Of a DNA stretch of 64,000 bases, positions 55,828-64,000 are shown in pieces. Origin of the DNA: DATJKD01 sp963728295 (GTDB taxonomy: Bacteria > Pseudomonadota > Gammaproteobacteria > Steroidobacterales > Steroidobacteraceae); the NCBI GenBank assembly GCA_963728295.1, contig CAVSKB010000015.1, positions 1 through 64,000 on the forward strand, in the 5' to 3' direction. The first letter of the stretch is position 1. Every line of letters begins with the position of its first letter. Below the pieces are notes generated by a model. The model ran no database searches and was not told the origin of the DNA. It was given only the letters and a program-made list of their open reading frames with translations. The position numbers were made by a program, and so were the translations under genes.

Positions 55828-57139
55828 TCAACGCGGTGACCCGAGTCCCGTTGACGCTGCAGTGCGCACTGCGGCCGTAACTGCGGCATGCGCTTCGAGA
55901 TCGAGCGGATCCGGCAGAAGCGCATCCGGGCCGGCGAGTCGAGACAGTGTGGTCGACGCGGCCATCAGCATCGCGTCGCTGAATCGCGTCGCGCGCGCCT
56001 CGAGCGCGCCCTTGAAGAGACCCGGGAATCCCGACACGTTGTTGATGCTCTTGCCATCGGCTGCGAACGCTGCGCCGCGCTCGAGCGCCTGGATCGGCTC
56101 GATCTCCGCATCCGGATTCGACAGCGCGAGGATGAGCTGGCCGCTGCGTACCCACTCCGGCCGGATGAGCCCCCGCACACCGGTCGTCGCGATGACCACG
56201 TCCGACTCGCGCATGACGGTCGCGAGATCCGCGCGCTCACCGCCGATTGCCGCCAGGCGACGCAGCGAGTCCTCGCGCAGGTCGGCCCCGAGCAGCCGGC
56301 GCACACCGTACGCCTTCAGGAGGCGCGCGATTCCGAGACCCGCTGCACCCATCCCGATCTGGCCGACGGTGCGGTCCTGGAGCCTGCCGCCCACGCGGCG
56401 CATGGCCGTCAGCAACGCCGCGAGCGCGACCACCGCCGTGCCGTGCTGGTCGTCATGGAGCACCGGGCGGTCACAGCCGCCGGATGAGCTCCGCCTCGAT
56501 CTCGAAGCACTCGGGAGCCGCGATGTCCTCGAGCTGGATGGCCCCGAAGGACGGTGCGATCGCGGTCACCGTGTCGACGAGCCGGCCGGGGTCGCGTGTA
56601 TCGATGAGGATCGGTACGGCAGTGATACCCACCAGCGTCGCGAAGAGCGCCGCCTTGCCCTCCATCACCGGCAAACCCGCGAGCGGCCCGATGTCGCCCA
56701 GCCCCAGGACCGCGGTGCCGTTGGTCACGACGGCGACGGTGTTGGGGAGGTTGGTGTACAGGTTCGCCTTTGCTGGATCGTCACGGATCGCGAGGCACAC
56801 GCGAGCGACCCCCGGTGTGTACACGTCGCGCAGGATCTGCGTGGTCGTGATCTGCAGCGCGGAGTGCATGCGGATCTTGCCGCCGCGGTGACGGTTCAGG
56901 ACGCGGTCCGACTTGCCCACGAACCGCGCGTTCGGCAGCGCATCGATCCGCGAATAGAACTGCGGATTGGCCGACTCGTCGACCTCGACGGTGATCTCCC
57001 ACAGGGTCCGTCCCTGGTCGCGGCGCACAGACTGGAGGTGCTCGATGACGAGCTGCTCGTCCGCGATGACGGCGAGCACGCTCGCGAGCGATCCGGGCCG
57101 CTGCACCGTCTCGACGAGAAGAATCTCGGGGATCTTCAT
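55828..57139 (-). CDS. malic enzyme with N-terminal ACT domain (frameshifted)
   Basis: An NAD(P)-dependent malic enzyme of about 437 residues turning malate into pyruvate and CO2. The N-terminal ACT domain (MKIPEILLVETVQRPGSLAS, VIEHLQSVRRDQGRTLWEIT) is a possible allosteric site. Catalytic part: RDVYTPGVARVCLAI, VVTNGTAVLGLGDIGPLAGL, VMEGKAALFATLVGI; after the frame change near 56470 comes DDQHGTAVVALAALLTAMRR, the NAD fold GQIGMGAAGLGIARLL and SNPDAEIEPIQALERGAAFA. Length fits the short bacterial type. The break probably reflects an indel. It is divergent from the LysM gene. Confidence 0.9.
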
Positions 57140-57381
57140 GTCAGCACGACTACTCCACGCACGGTGGATCCCGCGACCCGCAATGGTAGAAGGCGCCGAC
57201 CGTCGGCGGAACCGGACAGTTTGGCGGCCGGCGGGGACACCGATCGGGCTAGAATGTCCCGTGGTCGAAGGTCCCGAGCGCGGGAACTCGTGGGTCGGCG
57301 CCCGCCACTGCCGGCGGGCCGCATGACGACAGGCTTCTCGGCTCGCGCGATCTCCTCGCCTATCGTCACAAGGAGAACACC

Positions 57382-57708
57382 ATGGAAGACAAGAAGTCAC
57401 CCCCGAAGACGCCGTCGTGGGGTACGCCCGCGGCTGGGCGTCCGGCTGCCGCGACCGGCACCGGCGCCAAGCCCGAGACGAAGCCCACAACGAAGCCTGC
57501 GGCGCCCGCGGCCACGACCGGCGGCGCACCCGCCGGCGAAAACCGCTACACACAGTGGTACGAGGTCAAGTCGGGCGACACGCTGTGGAAGATCGCCAAG
57601 GAACACTACGGGGACGGCAATCTCTACACCGAGATCTTCAAGGCCAACCAGGACGTGCTGACCGACCCCGACAAGATCAAGGTCGGACAGAAGCTGCGGA
57701 TTCCCTGA
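57382..57708 (+). CDS. LysM-domain protein
   Basis: A 108-residue protein with a Pro/Thr/Ala/Lys-rich N-terminal half (roughly residues 5-50) and one C-terminal LysM domain: YEVKSGDTLWKIAKEHYGDG, then YTEIFKANQDVLTDPDKIKV and GQKLRIP. No signal peptide is visible, as in E. coli YgaU/Kbp-like LysM proteins. An AAGGAG precedes the ATG. LysM domains bind peptidoglycan or serve as protein modules. The lipoprotein gene follows 49 bp downstream, so both may share a transcript ending at the terminator at 58385. Confidence 0.9.
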   Translation: MEDKKSPPKTPSWGTPAAGRPAAATGTGAKPETKPTTKPAAPAATTGGAPAGENRYTQWYEVKSGDTLWKIAKEHYGDGNLYTEIFKANQDVLTDPDKIKVGQKLRIP

Positions 57709-57757
57709 GCCGCCTCTCTGAATCGAGCGATTTCGTACCCAGGACAGGAGCAAGAAC

Positions 57758-58359
57758 ATGAAAACCATCCAGCCTTACGCCCGTTTTATCGCATTGATCC
57801 TCGCGGCATTCGTCGTTGCCGGCTGCGCGAACAAGATGGCACCGGCGCAGAAAGCGATCGCCGATATCGAGGCCGCGGTTGCTGCCGCGGGAGAGGACGC
57901 GACCAAGTACATCCCCGACCAGGTGCAGGCGGTCAACGATCAGCTTGCGAACCTGAAGGCGCATGTTCGACAAGAAGGACTACAAGGGCGTGCTGGCCGC
58001 AGCACCCGCGGTGCTCACCCAGGCGCAGGGACTCACCGCCGCCGCCGCCGCCAAGAAGACCGAGACGATGGACATGTATGCGGGCGAGTGGAGCACTCTC
58101 GCCAGCAGCGTTCCGCAGGCCGTAGCGGCGATCCAGAGCCGGGTCGACATACTCTCGAAATCGAAGAAGCTGCCCGCGGGAATGGACGCCGCGACACTCG
58201 ACAACGTGAAGACCAGCCTCGCGGAGGCCAACAGCACGTGGGCCCAGGCGACGGAGGCACAGGCCGCGGGCGACCTGGAGCAGGCCGTGACCCTGGCCCA
58301 GCAGGTCAAGACGCGCACGGACGAGCTTCTGACGACGCTTGGGCATGACGGCCGGCTGA
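57758..58359 (+). CDS. lipoprotein of unknown function, helical (frameshifted)
   Basis: A predicted lipoprotein of about 200 residues: MKTIQPYARFIALILAAFVV then the lipobox AGC. The rest is alanine-rich and helical (APAQKAIADIEAAVAAAGED, KKDYKGVLAAAPAVLTQAQG, ATEAQAAGDLEQAVTLAQQV). A frame change falls near 57960. Near 58340, CTTGGG read with one G less gives LGMTAG and a stop at 58359; without it the frame runs to 58454, through a strong terminator, which is unlikely. I do not recognise a family. It follows the LysM gene. Confidence 0.65.
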
Positions 58360-58384
58360 TCGGCCCGCATTCCCAGGACCTCGA

Positions 58385-58413
58385 CGGGCCGCCACGAGGC
58401 GGCCCGTTCGTTT
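58385..58413 (+). terminator. intrinsic terminator after the LysM-lipoprotein pair
   Basis: CGGGCCGCC and GGCGGCCCG (58385-58393 and 58398-58406) form a perfect 9-bp stem with an ACGA loop, followed by TTCGTTT. It lies 25 bases after the proposed stop of the lipoprotein gene. Confidence 0.75.
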
Positions 58414-58490
58414 CGGCTGCGGTCGCGTTCGCCCGGACCCGCCGGGGGCGCTAAGATGCCGCCCCCAAGTGCTGACTCGAGGGCACCGCA

Positions 58491-59702
58491 TTGGCCGCCT
58501 CCCCCGCCCAGTCGGGCAAGCCCGGGACGAGCCGGGCGCTCGACCCGCTCGACCTGTACGACGTACGCGGCCTGCTCACCGAGGACGAGCAGCATGGTGC
58601 AGGACTCCGTCGCGCGCTTCGTCGACGATGAGGTGCTGCCCGTCATCCAGAAGCATTTCGAGGAGCACACGCTTCCCACGCGAGCTGATCCCCGAGACTC
58701 GCCGCGCTCGGACTTCTCGGCAGCTCGCTCGAAGGCTACGGCTGCGCCGGAATGAACTCGGTGAGCTACGGGCTCGATCTGCCAGGAGCTCGAGCGCGGC
58801 GACTCCGGCATCCGCAGCTTCGTCTCGGTGCAGTCGAGCCTCTGCATGTACCCGATCCACGCCTTCGGCAGCGAGGAGCAGCGCCAGCAAGTACCTGCCG
58901 CGCATGGCGAAGGGCGAGCTGATCGGCTGCTTCGGCCTCACCGAGCCGCACGGCGGCTCCGATCCGGCCAACATGAAGACGCACGCGAAGCGCCGCGGCC
59001 GCGACTGGGTGCTGAACGGCGCGAAGATGTGGATCACGAACGCGCCCATCGCGGATCTCGCGGTCGTCTGGGCGACGACCGAGGAAGGCATCCGCGGCTT
59101 CATCGTCGAGAAGGGCACGAAGGGATTTGCGACGCCGGAGATCGAGCGCAAGTTCTCGCTGCGCGCCTCCGCCACCGGCGCGCTCTTCTTCGAGGACGTC
59201 GTCGTGCCCGAGGAGAACATGCTGCCGGGCAGTACCGTCGGCCTCAAGGCGCCGCTCTCCTGCCTGACGCAGGCGCGCTACGGCATCACCTGGGGCGTCA
59301 TCGGCGCCGCGCAGGCCTGCCTCGCGCAGTTGATCGACTACACGAAGACCCGCGTGCTGTTCGGTCGTCCGCTCGCGGCGAACCAGGCGATCCAGATCCG
59401 GCTCGCCGACGATGGCGCGCGGCATCACGAGCGCGCAGCTCCTGTCGCTGCAGCTCGGTCGGCTAAAGGACGCAGGCAAGATGACGCCCGCGCAGGTGTC
59501 GCTCGCGAAGTGGAACAACTGCCGCATGGCGATCGACATCGCCCGCGACGCGCGCGACATGCTGGGCGGCGCCGGCATCAGCGCCGAGTACGTGCCCATC
59601 CGTCACGCGCTCAACCTCGAAAGCGTCATCACCTACGAGGGCACGGAGACCATCCACCAGCTCACGATCGGTCGCGAGCTGACCGGGATCAACGCGTTTT
59701 GA
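58491..59702 (+). CDS. gcdH: glutaryl-CoA dehydrogenase-like acyl-CoA dehydrogenase (frameshifted)
   Basis: An FAD-dependent enzyme of about 400 residues oxidising and decarboxylating glutaryl-CoA to crotonyl-CoA in lysine/tryptophan breakdown. At least five indels scatter it over three frames between 58590 and 59420. GcdH-like pieces in order: LDPLDLYDVRGLLTEDEQ, MVQDSVARFVDDEVLPVIQK, RGDSGIRSFVSVQSSLCMYP, GELIGCFGLTEPHGGSDPAN, WVLNGAKMWITNAPIADLAV, PLSCLTQARYGITWGVIGAA, DMLGGAGISAEYVP and YEGTETIHQLTIGRELTGI, with the catalytic Glu in YEGTET. The start is a TTG at 58491 behind GAGGG. The restored C-terminus ends at 59702. Confidence 0.86.
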
Positions 59703-59781
59703 CTTCCCTTTGCGAGCAGGAAGGCAACGTCGTCTCCGCCCGGCAGTACGGCGGCTCCTTTGTCGGCTTTTTTTACGGACC

Positions 59782-59804
59782 GTGGCGCAATCGGGCAGCG
59801 CCAC
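59782..59804. promoter_or_regulatory. inverted repeat upstream of a sigma-54 promoter, enhancer candidate
   Basis: GTGGCGC and GCGCCAC form a perfect 7-bp dyad with 9 spacer bases, centred about 94 bases before the predicted transcript start at 59887. Its size and distance fit a binding site for a sigma-54 activator dimer. It could also be a hairpin at the end of the gcdH transcript. Confidence 0.45.
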
Positions 59805-59860
59805 AGGCTCAACTCTACATTGCTCCGGCAAGTGATTGATTTAACAGTACATTATTGGGC

Positions 59861-59876
59861 TGGCACATTCATTGCT
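59861..59876 (+). promoter_or_regulatory. sigma-54 promoter (-24/-12)
   Basis: TGGCACATTCATTGCT matches the sigma-54 consensus TGGCAC-N5-TTGCW at every fixed base, with GG and GC exactly ten bases apart. It points right, with transcription expected to start near 59887. No protein gene follows before the terminator at 60073. Confidence 0.75.
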
Positions 59877-59886
59877 ATTCATGACT

Positions 59887-60096
59887 CGTCCCCCCGATGA
59901 ATGGTGGTTGGTCGGGTGGACACCAGCCGATAGGAAGGGACAGAACCGCAGGGGATGACCGGAAGCGAGAACGACTGCAAGCAGGGAGCCTAGTGTTTGT
60001 GCACTTGATCAGGGGACGCCAAGAAAAAGAACGAGCATAAAAAGAACAAAGCGCGTCCCGCGCTACAAGACACCCCGCGCAAGCGGGGTTTTTTTT
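59887..60096 (+). ncRNA. candidate sigma-54-dependent small RNA, about 210 nt
   Basis: The stretch between the sigma-54 promoter and a strong intrinsic terminator has no recognisable protein gene. It holds seven GGA motifs (59918, 59933, 59938, 59953, 59961, 59985, 60014). A 7-bp stem GGGACGC/GCGTCCC (60013-60019 with 60053-60059) closes a 33-nt A-rich loop with two copies of AAAAAGAAC (60024 and 60039), each containing an AANAANAA motif. GGA motifs are what CsrA/RsmA binds; A-rich AANAANAA motifs are what Hfq/Crc binds in the sigma-54-dependent CrcZ RNAs. A 47-codon open frame (59897-60040) exists but has no ribosome-binding site. Confidence 0.6.
60073..60096 (+). terminator. strong intrinsic terminator of the candidate small RNA
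   Basis: CCCCGC-GCAA-GCGGGG is a perfect 6-bp stem with a tetraloop followed by eight T. The T-run is on the plus strand only, so it ends a rightward transcript and not the convergent membrane-protein gene. Confidence 0.88.
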
Positions 60097-60104
60097 GGCT
60101 GCGA

Positions 60105-63100
60105 TCACGCGCCCGTCGGCGGCGGCAGTGCACTTTCGCGGCGGAATGGATTGATCGGGCCGGTGCGCTGCCAGAGCTTTCGGGCGCCGAAGGCGTCCCA
60201 CGCCCAGCGAACCCAGCGCACGACCGCGAAGCTCAACCACAGGGCCCAGGCGAGCATCGCCGCCTTGTAGAACCAGATCGAGATCGAGATCGCCACCGGT
60301 CGCGGCAGCGCGTCAACGACCCGGTCGTGGAACCATTCCAGATGCCCGGGGTGGCTTCCGGCGCCTGTGACATGCATGTCGGGCGAGCCGAGGAGGCCGT
60401 TCGGAATCGCCGCGAGCAGGCTGCCGAGGGCAATCAGCGTCAGGAGCGCGAGGACGACCTGCGTCGCGTTGAACACCCCCGGCGCGACCTCCGCCGTCCA
60501 TCGGCTCCGCCAGTCGAACGCGAACACCCAGACCGCGAACAGCAGCAGCACGCCCCAGGAAAACGTGCTCAGGCCCAGTCCGACCAGCAACCACTCATGC
60601 GTCGCGAGCGGAGAGCGCGTGAGCCGCCCCAGCAGCAGCGCGAGCGCGACGAAGACGGCGAGCTCCGCCCAGTAGAGAATCGCGGGGCCCACGCCGCCGC
60701 CGCCCGCCGCGAGCAACCAGCGACCCGCGGGCACCTCGATGGTCGTCGCGACGTTGCTGACTGGCGCGCCGAGCTTTACGGCACCGGGCCGCGTAGCAAG
60801 CGACACCCCCGTGTCGGTCTGCCATTCGATCTGGAGATTGTGAGCGCCGGGTTGCAGCGGTAACTCGAGGCGACCGTCCTGATCGCGGATCACCAGTGGG
60901 GTGCCATCAGCGATTACCTGACGCAGTCTCGCGCCCTCGGGCAGCTCTATCGCGTGCCGACCGCCCTGCGTGCTGCGGTAGTCGATTTCAAGCCGGGTAT
61001 CGGTGGAACGGCGCCCGGGCGTCAGCGCGTGGCGGACATTCTCGAACGCAAAGGTCGGACCCTCGATGGCAACCGGCCGCGTCACGGTCACCGTCAGGGT
61101 CTCCCCCGGCCGTGGCTCGAAGTGTTGCACCCATTGGTCCCCGCTCACTTGCGCCGCAATGACCTCGGGCGTGCCCTCGAATCGCACATGCCAGCTCGGG
61201 CTGACCACGAAACGCCAGACCTCGACATGCGCGGTTGAAGCGGGAGCAACAAGCTCGAGCGAGTCCGCGCGCGACAGTGCCGAGGTCCAGCCGGCGTGTG
61301 CGTCGCCGGCGGGCATCGCGAGCTCGATCTCACCGTCGGCGACCGGCAGTCCGGCCGTCAACACCGCCTCGCCCGGGAGCAGCGGCAGTCGCAGCGTGAA
61401 CGCACCCTGCGCGGGGGCGAGCCTCTCGACGGTGGTCGTCACCGTCCAGTCGAGCCCGAGATTGAGCTCGCGGGTAACGCGCACGAAGGGCGGAAATTCC
61501 TCGCCCCGGCCCGGCCCGGAATCGGCTCCGGCGGCGGCCGACGCGCGCGCAGGCCGGATCAGGCTCAGCGAATCGGCGAGCAGCCGTCCTTCATCGACGC
61601 CGGCCACCTGCCATCCCGGCGCGCTCACCTGGATTCGCGCGGGCCGTTCGCGGAACACGAGCCGCAAGGCATCCGTCTCGGGCAGCGCGCCGCGGAGCGT
61701 CACTTCATGCACGCCTTCAGGCAACGCGAGCAGGAGCGTACCGCTTGCGTCGCGGGCTAGACCACCCGCCGATGCGCCGTCGATCAGCACCTGCTCGGGT
61801 TGCCAGCGCTGTGGGGCCTCGGGCAAGGCGAGCGGCGCATAGGCCTGGGCGTGCGCCTCGAGCCGGACCTCGAGCGCGCCGGCCGCGAGCTCGACCCGCG
61901 CCCGGGCGATCGAGACGCAATCCGGCGCGCACCTCGGTGGTCGTGACAGCCGCTGCTTCAGCTCCTCCAGCAGCTCCGGCGAGGGCGTCTGCGCGCGCGT
62001 CTCCGGCGCGGTGAGCGACAGCGCGATCGCGAGCAGGATTGCCACCGTCGCAGGAGCGATCCGCAGCCATCGGTCGAGACGCGGCACGCCAAAGGAGGGA
62101 TAGCCAAAGCGCACGATCGCATACAGCGCGAGCGCGACGAGGACGATGCCGACGATGCGCCACAAGCTCACCCAGACCGTCGTGAGCACGACCAGGCGCA
62201 TGGTTTGCGATGGCTCGACCGGGCCGCTCCACTGCAGGCGGTGCGTCTGGTAGTTCCAGTTCGGCACCCCGGGCCCGTTCTGCAGCTGAGTCCCCGGCGC
62301 ATATCGCTCGACGACCGACGATCGATTGAGATAGGCGTTCGCCGACTTGAGGCTGGCCGGCGCCTCCGCCCCGACCACGACCTCTTCCAGCGCGCCTTCC
62401 AGCGCGGCCGGCTGCGGTGCGTCCTGCCGGGCACCGGTGACCGTGATCGTGTCCTTCGCTTCCTGCTCCATCGCTCCCTGCTCCATCGCTCCCTGCCAGG
62501 CCGCGGGCTCGAGCTGCGGAAAGAACGCAAGCCGCGCCTGCGAAAGCGCAAAGGGCACGAGCAATACGACCACGACCGCGAGGCCGACCGAGCGCCAGTG
62601 GCCAAGCCACTTGCGCACCCGGCCTTCGGGCATGGCGCGCACGATGGCGATCGCGACCAGCAGATTGAGCGCCGCCCAGGTAAGCGCGGGTAGCTCGTGA
62701 TGCGTAAGCGTAAATGCCACAAGCGAGAGCACGGCGGCGGGCACGCCGGCAACGCGGAAAGCGACGGCGGCGACGAGCAGCACGGCGAAGATGTCGAGCA
62801 GCCTCCAACGGTCGAGCCACGCGGACGGTGAGCTGTCGACACCGAGCGCCGCGAGCAGCCGATGCCCCGGCGGAAGACGGAGCGTCATCCCGAGGCTTGC
62901 AAGCCGGGTCGTCCAGCCCGAGGCCGGCAGAGCGCCGTGCTGCTCGATCCGGCCGGTGGCCTCGACGCCAAGATCCGGTGTTCGGACCTCGACGCCCGCA
63001 CGGTCGTCCTCGCCCTGAGTGACGAGCAGCGGTTGTCCGTTCTGGCGCGCACCCTGCAGTCGGTAGGGCTCTGCCATCGCGAGCCGCCAATCCTGTTGCA

Positions 63101-64000
63101 TCCGTCCGCTGACGAGATCCTGGAAGGTGTAGCCCGTGCCGGCAAAGTCCCACCAGAGGTTGCGCTCCACGGCTATCTGGTTGCGGTCCTCGTCCCCCGG
63201 GCCGCGACTCCGCTCCGCCACGGTGATCTCGTCACCGGGGGAGAGGCGGTAGGCGGGCAGATGCGCCCAGTCGCTCGGCACATTGGCCTGCGAGGGATCG
63301 ATGCTGCTCGGGCCCTCGACGGCCGAGGCCCGCAGCCGGTCCACCGGCTCGAAGCTCCACACCTCCTCCGCCACACCGGAGTCCGGCCGCCGCACGCTCT
63401 CGAGCGCCGAGGCGCTGCGGGCCGTGACCTCGAGCGTCCAGGTTCCCGGACGGACCTGAACACGCAAGCGCCCGTCCGGTTGCAAACGCGCGGGTAAGGG
63501 CCCTGCGAGCTGCATCGGAACGAAGCCCGCGGGCAGCAGCGGACCCACGACTTCCTCGCGCGGGCGCCCGGCAACATTCAATGTGAGCCGCGTAGTCAGC
63601 AGGCCGGGAATCGCGTCGGTGAGCTTGCGGTAGATGTGTGCGTCGAACTGGTCGACCTGCGTCTGCTCGCGCGCCGCGCCCAGCCGCAGGCTGTCGCCCG
63701 CGCGCTCGGGCAATGCGACGCGCGCGCCGTTGACCGTGAGCGCAACCAGGCTGATCGATACCGGCAAGGCCACGGCTTCCGGCATCCGCGACCACGCGAG
63801 GCGGCCGGCGATCCGATGCGTCCCCGACGAAAGTCGCACCTGGGGCCGGCCATCGCGCTCGATTACCGGCGCAGCGCGGCCGTCGACGGTAACGTCCAGC
63901 GGCCATGCGGTCCGATCGCCGGGCAACGTCAGCACGCCCGGTGCCAGAACCTCGACGTCCTGCGCGAATTGCGCGCCATTCGCGCCCGCCCCGATTTCGA
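60105..64000 (-). CDS. very large membrane/periplasmic protein of unknown function (5' end outside window)
   Basis: At least 1298 residues with no stop up to the right edge, so the start lies outside. I do not recognise a named family. The visible order is a beta-rich presumably periplasmic part, a first cluster of membrane helices (LLDIFAVLLVAAVAFRVAGV, SVGLAVVVVLLVPFALSQAR), a soluble stretch with a short repeat GAMEQGAMEQ and the phrase DTITVTGAR (like the start of TonB-dependent receptors), further helices (LTTVWVSLWRIVGIVLVALA, APATVAILLAIALSLTAP), a second long beta-rich domain (RLPLLPGEAVLTAGLPVADG, LRQVIADGTPLVIRDQDGRL) and a final group of helices (LLLGRLTRSPLATHEWLLVG, AMLAWALWLSFAVVRWVRW). 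It ends 9 bases from the small-RNA terminator. Confidence 0.75.
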   Translation of the reverse strand, partial: EIGAGANGAQFAQDVEVLAPGVLTLPGDRTAWPLDVTVDGRAAPVIERDGRPQVRLSSGTHRIAGRLAWSRMPEAVALPVSISLVALTVNGARVALPERAGDSLRLGAAREQTQVDQFDAHIYRKLTDAIPGLLTTRLTLNVAGRPREEVVGPLLPAGFVPMQLAGPLPARLQPDGRLRVQVRPGTWTLEVTARSASALESVRRPDSGVAEEVWSFEPVDRLRASAVEGPSSIDPSQANVPSDWAHLPAYRLSPGDEITVAERSRGPGDEDRNQIAVERNLWWDFAGTGYTFQDLVSGRMQQDWRLAMAEPYRLQGARQNGQPLLVTQGEDDRAGVEVRTPDLGVEATGRIEQHGALPASGWTTRLASLGMTLRLPPGHRLLAALGVDSSPSAWLDRWRLLDIFAVLLVAAVAFRVAGVPAAVLSLVAFTLTHHELPALTWAALNLLVAIAIVRAMPEGRVRKWLGHWRSVGLAVVVVLLVPFALSQARLAFFPQLEPAAWQGAMEQGAMEQEAKDTITVTGARQDAPQPAALEGALEEVVVGAEAPASLKSANAYLNRSSVVERYAPGTQLQNGPGVPNWNYQTHRLQWSGPVEPSQTMRLVVLTTVWVSLWRIVGIVLVALALYAIVRFGYPSFGVPRLDRWLRIAPATVAILLAIALSLTAPETRAQTPSPELLEELKQRLSRPPRCAPDCVSIARARVELAAGALEVRLEAHAQAYAPLALPEAPQRWQPEQVLIDGASAGGLARDASGTLLLALPEGVHEVTLRGALPETDALRLVFRERPARIQVSAPGWQVAGVDEGRLLADSLSLIRPARASAAAGADSGPGRGEEFPPFVRVTRELNLGLDWTVTTTVERLAPAQGAFTLRLPLLPGEAVLTAGLPVADGEIELAMPAGDAHAGWTSALSRADSLELVAPASTAHVEVWRFVVSPSWHVRFEGTPEVIAAQVSGDQWVQHFEPRPGETLTVTVTRPVAIEGPTFAFENVRHALTPGRRSTDTRLEIDYRSTQGGRHAIELPEGARLRQVIADGTPLVIRDQDGRLELPLQPGAHNLQIEWQTDTGVSLATRPGAVKLGAPVSNVATTIEVPAGRWLLAAGGGGVGPAILYWAELAVFVALALLLGRLTRSPLATHEWLLVGLGLSTFSWGVLLLFAVWVFAFDWRSRWTAEVAPGVFNATQVVLALLTLIALGSLLAAIPNGLLGSPDMHVTGAGSHPGHLEWFHDRVVDALPRPVAISISIWFYKAAMLAWALWLSFAVVRWVRWAWDAFGARKLWQRTGPINPFRRESALPPPTGA

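Noticed and set aside
58360..58454. Extension of the lipoprotein reading frame to 58454
   Set aside because: It would translate straight through a perfect 9-bp intrinsic terminator. A one-base correction gives a stop at 58359, just before it.
59881..59958. 25-codon open frame starting ATG at 59881 near the sigma-54 promoter
   Set aside because: The ATG lies before the predicted transcript start (59887) and has no ribosome-binding site, so it would not be on the mRNA.
60073..60096. Terminator read as the end of the large minus-strand membrane-protein gene
   Set aside because: On the minus strand the hairpin is preceded by A8 and followed by TGTCTTGTAG, not a T-run. It works only for rightward transcripts.

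Overview
The window is a 64 kb piece of a GC-rich (about two thirds G+C by eye) chromosome, most likely from a gammaproteobacterium. The strongest taxonomic clues are classic gene orders: rsmD | ftsY-ftsE-ftsX-rpoH, coaBC-dut near pyrE and exonuclease III, and rpmB-rpmG-mutM with radC and coaD nearby. I cannot place it to genus. About twenty genes, including normally essential ones (coaBC, ftsY, rpoH), are broken by single-base indels, several of them changes in run length (livK, rsmD, znuA). I read this as a long-read, probably metagenomic, assembly with uncorrected indels rather than mass pseudogenisation. For such genes I give the span of the restored gene and say where the frame changes.

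Layout. 1-2.2 kb: an SCP2/SCPx-type thiolase with its DUF35 partner and a SnoaL-like protein (CoA-ester degradation). 2.4-5 kb: exported amidohydrolase and RhlE helicase. 5.3-11.5 kb: a minus-strand envelope-defence operon, mprF - OmpR-type regulator - QseC-type kinase - DegP protease. 11.6-17.4 kb: LysR regulator and divergent glutathione transferase, a DODA-type dioxygenase coupled to a Tat-exported PhoD phosphatase, and a cytochrome P450. 17.4-20.9 kb: a zinc-type ABC permease and binding protein, a porin-like protein and a DUF2946-like protein, with no ATPase gene. 20.9-24.9 kb: a very frameshifted stretch with an EamA transporter carrying a His-rich tail, an Fe/Mn superoxide dismutase and a TolB-like/TPR protein.

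25.5-31.2 kb: a complete livKHMGF operon and a small outer-membrane barrel, bounded by an intact tRNA-Gly(CCC) and a 43-bp remnant of that tRNA in the same orientation, as expected for a tRNA-targeted genomic island. 31.3-38.7 kb: DUF885 peptidase, YcaQ-like glycosylase, HdeD-like protein, TrmB, MarC, DUF6763, a Rieske protein and a GH18 chitinase. 38.7-45.4 kb: AmpG-like permease, exonuclease III, pyrE, dut, coaBC, mutM and the two ribosomal proteins. 45.7-51.2 kb: CNNM/CorC-like protein, a ~575-bp imperfect palindrome, radC, ggt, coaD, rsmD. 51.3-57.1 kb: ftsYEX, rpoH preceded by a CIRCE-like operator, an OmpA-family lipoprotein and an ACT-malic enzyme. 57.4-64 kb: LysM protein, lipoprotein, glutaryl-CoA dehydrogenase and a very large membrane protein that runs off the right edge.

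The most interesting unannotated signal is at 59782-60096: an inverted repeat, a textbook sigma-54 promoter (GG-N10-GC) and, about 210 bases on, a strong intrinsic terminator. The predicted transcript has seven GGA motifs and a stem-loop whose 33-nt A-rich loop carries two copies of AAAAAGAAC. This looks like a sigma-54-dependent small RNA that might titrate a post-transcriptional regulator (CsrA- or Hfq/Crc-type).
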